The notes beneath the pieces are model-generated. The model worked only from the letters and a program-made list of their open reading frames with translations, was not told the origin of the DNA and ran no database searches. The translations under genes and the position numbers were made by a program. A stretch of DNA of 64,000 nt from Macropodus opercularis (taxonomy: Eukaryota; Chordata; Actinopteri; Anabantiformes; Osphronemidae): NCBI GenBank assembly GCA_030770545.1, contig CM061106.1, positions 10,796,501-10,860,500 on the forward strand. Reading direction: 5' to 3'. The number at the start of each line of letters is the position of its first letter. Positions within the stretch are counted from its first letter, which is position 1. Below are positions 10,101-19,516 of this stretch, piece by piece.

Positions 10101-11700
10101 AGTGTGGATCAGTAGAACATCAGCCTCATGTCTGCAGTTTAGCGTCAGCACAACGTTCACATCACATTAATCTACACAGAACTAAAACATGGAGTCTGAC
10201 CTCAGAGTCTGCAGTCGACAGTGAGGACTCTCCAGAAAACCACACAGACGCTTCACTGATGAATCCTGTAGGTCGTCATCACTCAGGTCAAGTTGAGTCA
10301 GATGTGACGGGTTGGACTTCAGAGCTGAGGCCAGAGAATCACAGCTGATCTCTGACAACCTGCAGTCACTCAATCTGAATAAAGAACCAAAGATGTAGAT
10401 AAATCATTAATAACCAGTCAGATTTGTCCTGATCAGTGATGTTCATGGTTGAATTGAACCAGTCACAGTCACAGCTGTCGCTGGATGAGAATGGAGAGGA
10501 GAATTATCCTACAGAGGGAGGATGTCGTCCCCTCACATCCTCTCTACTCATGTGATGATGGACACTCTGTCACTAATCTTCTACCGCTTCTTCTACGTAG
10601 GGGTCGTGGGTGTGCTGGAGCCTTTCCCAGCTATCTATGGGCGAGAGGCAGGGTTCACCCTGGACAGATGGCCAGTCTGTCGCAGGGCCACATATGTAGA
10701 CACACACACTCACACCTACGGGATATTTAGAGTTCTTCCAATAAGCCCTCTGTGGAGGGGGGAGGGTATTTGCACATTTTCAGCTTCTCTCAGGCTCTTT
10801 TCAAACCACTTGTCTTCTCTTCCAGAATGTAATTATTGTTACCCTCCAACCACTTTTCTTTCTCCAGGAAGATCAAGACCACGTCACCAGTCCCTCATTC
10901 CAGACGCTCTGAACGAGCCTGTAATGGTGGAGGAGCAGAGTTCCCACCTACTCACTGCCTCCAGTGCTTTGGTCACATAACCAGCCTGTTCTTTCCAGGT
11001 GGGAAGTGTTTTGGTTTGTGTTGGTTTGAGTTGTGTCTGGTTTCACCTCATTGGATCCTGTATTCAAATGGTTGGGACTGAAACATCTCTGCACTGGTCT
11101 GTAGCTGAATGGTTCTTGACTTTCAGAGCTACTGGAGTCTCATTCTTTCAGTGTTATACTAAGTATTCAATGCTTCTCAGCCACTGCATCAGACAGTGGA
11201 GGCTCTGAGCAGCTCCTTCAGTGGAGACTGATCCAGAGTCAGTGTAGGAAGGAGCGGTGCCACAGATCCTTCATCCACTGCTGTTAGACTCTACAACCAA
11301 CCAGTCTAACAAAAAAAATCTACGAACACTGCGCAATGGAATGGACTCCAGAATGCACCAAGATGCTTCAGATGAACCACCCAGAGTGGATGGAACCAGG
11401 TTGAGTTCAGTGTCAAACAAAAATACAGTACAACGTGTACAATAAGATGCATAAGATAAATTCTGTTTCATCACAATCATCTGCTGTAGTTGATCTGGGA
11501 CTTTGTGTTCAGTATCTTGTATTTGTAAAGATTGTTCATTTGTATAATGGATCTTATTCTTTGCTCCACTTTCATTCTTTTACTTCTTGCTGATTGTTTG
11601 TAGCTGTGGTAACAGTTGAATTTCTCCACTGTGTGATCAGTAAAGAATGATCTTCTCTCGTCTTCCATCCTTGGCTAATGAGGCTGATTCTTCTTCATCT
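10101..11700. repeat. Segmental duplication, copy 2 (partner at 5126-6590)
   Basis: Same content and order as copy 1: LRR exon, intron, Penelope-like debris, LINE tail. Sequence agreement over most of the length is very high, so the duplication is recent. It now lies between the N-terminal exons and the truncated NACHT exon, an order that makes no functional NLR. About 150 bp at 11311-11475 have no counterpart in copy 1. Confidence 0.8.
10201..10374 (-). pseudogene. Duplicated LRR exon (174 bp), out of gene order
   Basis: Same exon as at 5224-5397 with a few changes (DLSDDDLQDSSVKRLCGF). Splice sites TTCAG and GTCAGA are kept. It sits upstream of the NACHT exon on the coding strand, where an LRR exon does not belong, so it was displaced by the 1.5-kb duplication. 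Confidence 0.75.
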
Positions 11701-12108
11701 CTTCATCTCTCTGGTGCAGTGTGGTAAGAGAGGCCACTGCTTCCTGGACTATCAGTGACCCATGGGTCTCTCTGCATGTAGAGAACGTCAATAACCAGAT
11801 TTGATCAGAGTTGAACATTTGTGGTTCAGCTGCTTCCTTTGACGTCTGCCTGCAAGTCAGCACTTCATTAGAAGAGGAGCAGCCCCTGTGACCCTCTACA
11901 GGATCAGAGCTTTAGCTACTGGCTGGATGGAGATTTGATCCATGATCAGAGTGTTTGCTGGAAGAACAGTGAAGAAAGCTTCTCCTTCACATTAACACTT
12001 CAAACACAAACCAACTGACTCACACCAGAAACAAACAACACAACTATTGATCATCATAGAACGTTTACATCAGATTGTTCAACCTGATTCAAACTAACAA
12101 CAACTCAC

Positions 12109-12228
12109 TTTGACTCTGATGCAGGTTGGTCTTTAAAGGTAATAGGCTGAATCTTTGAGCAGATGCTCTTGAAGGACACCCAACTGGGTTCAGGTCCAGC
12201 TTCAGCAGATTCTTGTCTCTGATGGGAC
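12109..12228 (-). pseudogene. NLR N-terminal repeat exon, copy B (120 bp)
   Basis: Encodes SHQRQESAEAGPEPSWVSFK followed by SICSKIQPITFKDQPASESK, the PEPS(C/W)VS-K type peptide repeat found before FISNA-NACHT in fish NLRC3-like proteins. Acceptor CTATCAG and donor GTGAGT are intact. The exon is 120 bp with the same phase at both ends, so tandem copies keep the frame. The next exon should be FISNA-NACHT, but only displaced sequence follows. Confidence 0.7.
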
Positions 12229-12357
12229 CTGATAGAAAAACAACTTAGTGACTCTCACATATTCAGTCGAAGTTTCCTTCATCAATAACCAACAACAGTA
12301 AATCTTAAATAGTGTGTGTGACTTGGAGCCAGAATCATTAGATGGTCTCAGTCATTT

Positions 12358-12445
12358 CTGATCATCTCTGAACCTCTTCCTGAAGTACTCCTCCTTCTGT
12401 GGGAGATGTTGTGAGATGTTACAGCGACTGAGCCTGAAAAACAGT
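12358..12445 (-). pseudogene. Collapsed NACHT/LRR relic inside an NLR intron
   Basis: Bases 12360-12403 match the NACHT exon at about 8788-8830 (coding for the DPQKEEYFRKRFRDE region). They are joined without a gap to the 5' edge of an LRR exon (matching 7326-7347) with its acceptor. About 1.4 kb of NACHT and its intron have been deleted between the two pieces. It lies between the two 120-bp N-terminal exons, so a second NLR once stood here in tandem and collapsed. Confidence 0.65.
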
Positions 12446-12868
12446 CAGAGACAGAGAGAAACCATCAGGAGTGTGGGTACTGGCTCAGAGAGGCCACTGC
12501 TTCCTGGACTATCAGTGACCCATGAGTCTCTCTGCATGTAGAGAACGTCAATAACCAGATTTGATCAGAGTTGAACATTTGTGGTTCAGCTGCTTCCTTT
12601 GACGTCTGCCTGCAAGTCAGCACTTCATTAGAAGAGGAGCAGCCCCTGTGACCCTCTACAGGATCAGAGCTTTAGCTACTGGCTGGATGGAGATTTGATC
12701 CATGATCAGAGTGTTTGCTGGAAGAACAGTGAAGAAAGCTTCTCCTTCACATTAACACTTCAAACACAAACCAACTGACTCACATCACAAACAAACAACA
12801 CAACTATTGATCATCATAGAAAGTTTACATCAGATTGTTCAACCTGATTCAAACTGACAACAACTCAC

Positions 12869-12988
12869 TTTGACTCCGATGGAGGTTGGTCTTTAAAATC
12901 AATACTATCATCCTTTGACATGTCGCTCTTGAAGGACACACAACTGGGTTCAGGTCCAGCTTCAGCAGATTCTTGTCTCTGATGGGAC
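12869..12988 (-). pseudogene. NLR N-terminal repeat exon, copy A (120 bp)
   Basis: Encodes SHQRQESAEAGPEPSCVSFK, then SDMSKDDSIDFKDQPPSESK. It joins in phase to the start exon at 13121-13185. Length and splice sites equal those of copy B. The two copies and their surroundings (about 11726-12346 and 12487-13110) are a tandem duplication with a spacing of about 760 bp. Confidence 0.7.
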
Positions 12989-13120
12989 CTGATAGAAAAA
13001 CAACTTAGTGACTCTCACATATTCAGTGGACGTTTCCTTCATCAATGACCAATAATAGTGAATCTTAAACAGTGTGTGTGACTTGGAGACAGAATCATCA
13101 GATGGTCTCAGTCATCTCAC

Positions 13121-13185
13121 CTCTGAGCTTTGGTCTGGCTCTCATGGTCCCCACACAGAGCTGTTTCAGAGTAAGAGGATCCCAT
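13121..13185 (-). pseudogene. First coding exon of the NLR locus
   Basis: Starts at ATG 13185-13183 and encodes MGSSYSETALCGDHESQTKA plus QR, ending at a good GTGAGA donor. The CG(D/E)HESQTKAQR peptide is the usual run-in to the PEPS repeats in fish NLRC3-like proteins. It ends in phase 2 and splices in frame to the next 120-bp exon. The locus is broken downstream, so it is listed as part of a pseudogene. Confidence 0.65.
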
Positions 13186-14440
13186 CAGCTCACACACACT
13201 TTCTACCTTCATGTGGAGACAAACACAAATCATTCACCTGCACATCAACTGAAATCCTCCTTCCATCATTAGTCAAATATCAGCTGCTCTGCTTCTACTG
13301 TTGTTAATGACACTGAGGGGAAGTTTGCTGCAGCTTCATGGCTCCATCTAGTGGCTGATAGAAGTAGAGCAGCTTCCTCTGCCTCCACTGAACTGGTTAA
13401 AATGCCTGATAAACTCATCAACGTTCCCACTAAACGTGAACAGTGAAGAGCAGCAGGACTGAAAATCAACACGATACCAGAACATTTAATACCACACAGA
13501 CGACAACAACTATAATGAAACTACCAACGTAAATTAATGTAAACTCCACAGAGACGTCACCATCACCCACCAACCTGAAAAACTGTTCATTATTCATGTG
13601 ACACCACTCAGCTCAGCAGCTCCTGGTCCAGGTCTACAGTCCCTCTGCTGAGGACCAGCATCTGCTCCCTGAAGCTCATGTCTTCAGTGTCTCTGACTGA
13701 GACTTAGTGATGGTGGTGACGTTGCTTTGGAGGAGGATGTTCAGCAAACGTTCACTGACCTCCAGGAAAACAGATCCACCATCTGTGTCTGATGTTCACT
13801 GCTCAGCAACACAACTGCACCAACCACGACCACAAAGAGAATGTCTCCATGTGGTCGCTGCATTTTACTGGAGATTATTATTATTATTATTATTCATCAA
13901 TAACTTCATGTCATGTGACCTATATATAACGTGTGTCTACATGTCCCACAGAGGACACAACCCTTTATGTTCAGTGTTAGTACGACACTGACATCAGATG
14001 ATGAATAAACACGTCACATGTCTGACACATGGGTAAATCTGTTTTCCCTGAGAGATTTTCAGCCTAATGTTGAATATCTGACACCAAACCAGTTTCTCTG
14101 TGGTGATTTAATGCTGCGTCACTGTTCCTCTGTTTTTTGCTGCGTCACTGATGACTAACACATAAAAGGAACAAACTAACAACAGTTACAACAAGAGTAA
14201 CGGCACTAAAGTCATATACTTCACCTTTATATGGAGGAAATTCACTGAAGCTCGACGCAGACACGAAGTGAAAATGGATCGAATCATAAAATGATGCGGA
14301 GCCTGTAACTGGAGACGTTGAACGTTCTCTGGTTCTTGTTCTTTGGTTTGTAGGGGCGTCGTCATCTAGTTGGTTTCTTTAGCGCCCTCTTCTGTTCAGA
14401 GGACAGTTGATCATTTCCAGCCAAAGTAAATGATGAAACA
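13186..14440. other. Upstream region of the NLR locus
   Basis: No open frame with recognisable homology and no transposon identified. It should contain the promoter and 5' UTR of the locus on the minus strand, but no clear core promoter motif could be assigned. Confidence 0.3.
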
Positions 14441-14443
14441 TTA

Positions 14444-14763
14444 CAGTTTTTTTCGATTGCTAAACGTCAGTGGGCACAACTGGAGCTACATCTGCAAAAC
14501 TCTAACTACAGTCTGCGCAGTTTCTTTTTTCATTGGTTGAACACAGTTTTCAAAACTCTACACACTTATCCCATGACTTTAACCACAACCTGCACAACAC
14601 TGTGGATTTACAGCACTTTGTTCAAATGCTAACACACTGCTGTCAAAACTGTGAACCACACATTCAAAACAGAATAGATTTCAACCCTGAGCCTTTCAAA
14701 CACTGCTGATTGCAGTTTTAGCAGAAAGGTTAAACAGGTAACTTGATTTAGACTTGTTAGTGA
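14444..14763 (+). mobile_element. Mariner-type (IS630/Tc1) element A, left part with TIR
   Basis: Begins CAGTTTTTTTCGATTGCTAA after a TA dinucleotide (14442-14443). The first 320 bp match the left part of element B (25074-25400). Homology stops after TTAGACTTGTTAGTGAA, and the rest of the element resumes at about 19505. The matching right terminus with flanking TA is at 21004-21030, so 14444-21030 appears to be one element interrupted by later insertions. Confidence 0.75.
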
Positions 14764-15090
14764 AAAACACAAAAACAAACCACATTATTTTAGTACTGGA
14801 AAAATTTGATATAAAATGATACACCATTACCTACCAATATCTCCGTCTTCACCATCTTGATCTGTGAGTGTGGAGTCTCTTGGCTCACAAGGTCCACTCC
14901 CAGACAATGCTGACGCAGCTGTAGCGTCATCACCAGATTCGTCACTGACATCGTTCTCTGCGTCACTTACCAAGATTTCACCTGGGTAAACAATATTACA
15001 AATACATTCTTATCATAATCACATTTGTTCAACAAGCTAAATATACGATCAGAAGTTATTTCTAACCATTTGTGTAAAATGTGCACAAAC

Positions 15091-15990
15091 CTTCAATTTC
15101 AATTTCGTCTAGTTATTTCCCCTGCATCTTGGAAAGTTGACCCTTTTCCATCGACAAAAGCAGCTTTGAAATCTTTGGAACTGGCAATCTGTAGAAGTCC
15201 CGGTGAACACGAATGTCGTGACCCATGAAATCTGCAACCTGATCGAGTTCATTTTTAAGTTAAGTACTTGTGACAGTGTAGCAACGTGCTTCCTGAGTTG
15301 AGTTGACCTGAGGTATTCGGGGTGTTTGGCTCCACACTGGTTTGCATGTATGCGCAAACAGTCCTGTCCCCTGTAGTGGCTCAGTGACTTGGGTCGTGCA
15401 AAGAGGAAAACATTTTTGTCATCAACACAACATTCATACCTAGTTTCAGTCAGTAGGGACAAAGCATCTATCATCTTTGGAGTCAACAGAACTGCAACTT
15501 TTCTTCCCTTTTTTCCCTTAATTTCAAGTCTGGTGAAGTACTTGCAGAGGCTCTGTTCCACCTTTGATAATCCCATTGCAACGTCTTCATGGATGTTTGT
15601 TAGATCTCTTTCAAAAAAGCACATTAGGCGCATTTTTGAAACTTCACCAGAACGTCTTCGATTGAACACAACAATTTGTGCAAGTGTAACTTTTGCGAGA
15701 TTAGCATAGTTTTGTGGAGTGGCCCCCTCTTTAAGGTTGCAAAATGCGCTTTCTGATACTTTCTCCAGGTATTGATGAAGCTTTTGTACGTCTTCAGTAA
15801 AAGGTAATGTTGAAGGTTTATTGTACTTGGCATCACTCAGTGTATTCAGGGCACTGTGAGACACCAACTCTGACCATTTAGAATGGTACAACCTTTTAAA
15901 TGTCTCAGTGGATTTGATCATGTTTTCATCTTCTGCCATAAGTGCTCTGCAGTGGACGATTTCAGAGATTTTAATAAGGGAATGTCCCAA
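15091..15990 (-). pseudogene. Tyrosine recombinase (Crypton-like) catalytic core exon
   Basis: Reads from LGHSLIKISEIVHCRALMAE through VFNRRRSGEVSKMRL (box I arginine), EIKGKKGRKVAVLLTPKM, SHYRGQDCLRIHANQCG and STQLRKHVATLSQVLNLK (box II, LR-K/H-x-x-AT). A one-base-type frameshift follows, and then NELDQVADFMGHDIRVHRDF ending in Y-R (box II GH and the nucleophile Tyr position). This R / R-K-H / GH / Y order is that of tyrosine recombinases, and the GH(D)IR-H-FYRLP form is the Crypton-related fish type. A TAA lies near the end (after GKMQGK-like residues) before the GTTTGT donor at 15089-15090. The core is recognisable but inactive as written. Confidence 0.75.
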
Positions 15991-17635
15991 ACGAAACAGT
16001 AATTAACGTTGCTTGAATTAACTGGTGTGGATGTAAAGATGTGCTTCTGTCCATGATTAAGCTCTCAGAACTTGTTGAATGCCATGATTTAGCAGCACTT
16101 CATCTTTTGTGTTGCTCACATCTAGATTACTTGACGTTTGTTCACTCACACAGGTCACTGCTTTTGTCTGATGTGGTATACTTTCTGATGGGCATGGAGA
16201 AGGAGGCATGCTCCCATCTGAGCCATCTTTTGATTCAGAGTCTGGAACGTAATCATCTTCAGATAAGCCCGGATCCTCATCTGTTGTGGTATTACCGTCT
16301 GACTGTGTATCATTATCATGTAGGTCATTGATGGATAATTGCAATTTCTGAAATGAGGAAAAACTGTATTTTAAAGCAATTCATATTTCATTTAAATGTC
16401 AAAAGATGTTTCCCAAACTGTATGACAAACAAATGAACAACTTATACATTTGGAATCAACTAACTGGATACTTACAAACAGGTCTTGATTTTCAAGTCGT
16501 CCAAGACAGGATTTGTGCCAGACTCCAGAGCAAACTGTAAAACAAATTTTCATGAGCTGGCCATCAAACAGTTGTGTGAAGCTTGAACCTAGCCATGAAA
16601 AGTATAAATTGGAGGTACACGCACAGGAGAACTGGGTCTGGTTTCTTATTTTCTGAAAGCACAACTTTTACAATGTAGTAACTTCCTTTCACATTATGTA
16701 CTGAAAAACAAAAAAACAAACAAGACCCACCTTTACATTTATAACCGTTTCTTACATTTATAATACGTTTCTTCAATATACACACAAAAACCAATGAAAT
16801 TTGAGGTAGTCCTACACCTCTCCCCCTATAAATTGGTAAGGAGCCAAATTCATATTTGGGTGAATGTTCTGCACCTTTTCAATGTCTTTGTGTGTGGATG
16901 CTGAAGCAGCAGAAACATCCAGCGGCATCTCCTTGTGGAGAGTCTGCAAAAAACAAATACTAGTTTTAGGTGAAGGTAATTCAACAATGTTCCTGTATTA
17001 TGTCCTGGCCGAGATCATGTCTACTGTGCACATTGCATTTAAAAAAGGGAGTAAAAGCTCCAAATTCAATTGAGCCAATAACCTGCTAAACATTGTACTT
17101 GTTCAAGTCACAGCAAATGGTTTTGGAGGCATTCTTTGAAATCACAGACCTACCAAAGTCACATTTTGCTGCTACAATACCTCTAGTCACAAAAAGGCTA
17201 TTTGTTAAATCACTTCCACTTGCAAAAGTCCAACACACCTGTCCCTACAGTCCACATTACTCTGAAATGTGACGACCAGTACACACAGAAAACTAATAAA
17301 ACTGTTTGATAGTTAGTATTACATGATGATGTAAAGTGCCATCATGCAGGCATCACTTTAACTCCTTTACCTCCAGCACACTGCTCACTGGAGGAACTGC
17401 TTGACTCTCTTTTAGTTGTAGACCATCTGTTTCAGACACCGATGAGCATCCAGCCTGAAACAGATGAACAGAGGAAACACAGGGTAAATGCATGCAATAG
17501 ACATATTTAAGATTTTAAAAAAAACAAGCCACTTTAAACACCATGCCTCTCTTCTTGCTTAAATACCTATATTCACATTTACCCTAGGATAGACACAATT
17601 ACATACATAGTGTATATGTGCAGATTTTCACTTAC

Positions 17636-18081
17636 ATCATTTCTCCAAGGCCATTCAGAGTCACCATAATTGTAGGTAATTTCTTCTCCTGGATTTATTT
17701 CTCGAACGGCAAACAAGCATAAATGGGGTTTCCCTTGTATTGATATGTATTTTATCTTTGCATTTGGGTTAACATGATCATCATTGGCAAGTCTGCCATA
17801 AGAGTCATCCTCTTTTGCTGCATCGATGCTGTAACAAAACCACAATTCTATAGCTCAAACTATAAAATTTAATAATCATTGTAAACAAATGTTAGACTGT
17901 TAATTGATATAGAAACTTACCACCATAGTTTTCCATTAAATTTAAACTCAAACATGAAAACTTTCAGGCGGTCATGGTACAGCCTTTGCCTTCGCTCACA
18001 CTCTTGCTGGGTAATGAGTTCACCTGTATTCACAGATAAAGTCTCCATTTGTAAATGAGGTAGAAGCAAAAATGCCACGAC
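17636..18081 (-). pseudogene. KMT5A-like SET domain exons (two)
   Basis: Exon 17921-18081 and exon 17636-17828 join in phase at KLWC|IDAAKE. They carry the SAM-binding GRGIFA and GDFICEYRGELI, ECERRQRLYHDRLKVFMFEF, and in the second exon EEITYNYGDSEWPWR, the SET C-terminal tyrosine motif. SET enzymes of the KMT5A type methylate histone H4 lysine 20. Here the usual NHSC-type motif is replaced by NDDHVNPNAK, so substrate or activity may differ. Both exons are free of stops and look the best preserved part of the locus. Confidence 0.8.
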
Positions 18082-18276
18082 CTAGTGGATACACAAATTA
18101 CAAATATTTGAAAAAAGGTTTATTATTATATTATATATGTACAAAGTAACAATAAGATTTAACTTACCTTTATAGGCATTTATGTATTGCACATGAAGCC
18201 CAGCTTTGTCACGTCCAGTCTGAGCATAGTATTTTGCATCGTCCATCGGATTATTCTGTCTTTTCCTCTTCATATC

Positions 18277-19440
18277 TTAACAATGTAGGTAAATACTCCC
18301 ATTAGTCAAACACATTTTTCATGTCACGATTATCATGCTTAGATGCTGTACACGTATGACCAATAATAGATTCACGTACACCTAGATCTGTACTTTATCA
18401 CCAGGTATAATTACGCGCAAAACATGAAACACCGCAGGCGACACGCAGACTGAATTGAATGTCCAGCTGACGGCTGGCTTCGGTAATCAGCGCTCGCTCG
18501 TCGATTAGACGATCCAACCTTCTGAGAAACTGGGCGCCGACCAACACTGTCAAACTTTGCCCATAACATTTGCTTATCTTTTTTTTACGCCGCTGAATGG
18601 TCACTGCGCTTGAAACCTCCTCTACACTGTACAAGCACGACGCGGTGCCGACATGAAACGAGCGTAATGAGCACGAATGGCGTTACTTAAGCCGGGGCAT
18701 TTTAGCTAGCTACATTACACGTGACACTGAATAAAGTAACCAACAAGCAGATTTATTCAGCTGCATCACAGCTGACGACAATTCTCTAGCTATAACTTTA
18801 CATACAAGCACGCAATATACTATTTGACCCTATATGTTTGCACGCTCGCTTTAAAGTAAATGCAGCACTGCTAACATGTTTCAAAAATAACTAGGTCACT
18901 TTATCTTGTGGCACACTGGTACTAATACCACTGAAAAGCATATGTATATAAAAATGAGTGTGTGTTTATATATATATATATAAATAAAAATGCTTACCTG
19001 TACATGCTTCTTTTAAAATGCGTATCCATGTGCTAAAGCTGATCTTGCTAAATGCCGTTTAACCTTTACACTGCGCATGCGCTGCCTGAGGGGCTGACCT
19101 TGAAGGTAGAGCCTGACACCACCCCCAAATCCAACCAATCACAGAACAGCCCGCCAAAATACCACCGAGTGTATCAGAAATGTGTATGAGAGTGCAATGC
19201 AGTCACATTTCCTAGATGGTGCTCCTCTTTACACCGCGATACACAGAAAAACGGTACATGTGACAAAAAAGGACTTTTCACAAAAATGAGAGAAAATGAG
19301 GATTTGTGACCTACAGAAGCTAACTAATGCAGATTTGCTCTCCGAATTATGAGGACACCAGTGTGGTCCTCACATTACCCTCGGACCCAACTTCCCAGGT
19401 GAGAAATCAGGAAAAATGACCTTATAAAACGTAGAGACAC
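18277..19440. other. Upstream region of the SET/recombinase gene, CpG-bearing
   Basis: 18400-18700 is richer in CpG than the surroundings and lies just upstream of the first recognised exon, so it may hold the promoter and first exon. Open frames here lack an ATG or any recognisable domain. 18900-19440 is AT-rich with a short TA run at 18965-18982. Confidence 0.35.
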
Positions 19441-19442
19441 AC

Positions 19443-19444
19443 GC

Positions 19445-19502
<58 letters not shown>

Positions 19503-19516
19503 ATATATATATATAT
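19443..19516. repeat. Compound (TA)n(TG)n(TA)n microsatellite
   Basis: A run of TA, then GT repeats, then TATG/TA repeats. It lies at the junction between the SET/recombinase insertion and the continuing mariner element A, at the position equivalent to the TA tract of mariner element B. Confidence 0.9.

Larger units (their letters stand above)
14835..18276 (-). pseudogene. SET methyltransferase / Crypton-type tyrosine recombinase fusion gene, decayed
   Basis: A multi-exon gene read right to left. Exon 18168-18276 (starts MKRKRQNNPMDD) splices to the SET exons 17921-18081 and 17636-17828, then 17371-17454 and 16875-16943 (linkers), about 16476-16700 (cysteine/WHKSC finger), about 16054-16347 (acidic linker), 15091-about 15990 (tyrosine recombinase core) and 14835-14981 (acidic tail). 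Most borders are GT-AG and the SET exons join in phase. I recall similar teleost predictions, labelled KMT5A-like, with a long recombinase-like C-terminus. Damage: an in-frame stop after HGIQQVLRA, loss of the zinc-finger and N-terminal core-binding segment expected between the acidic linker and the core, a frameshift before the last catalytic residues, and no terminal exon. It has no neighbours in an operon sense and is surrounded by mariner sequence. Confidence 0.75.

Noticed and set aside
18398..18634. 78-codon minus-strand frame upstream of the SET exons
   Set aside because: It begins with TTG, not ATG, has no recognisable domain and lies in a CpG-bearing region more likely to be promoter or 5' UTR.
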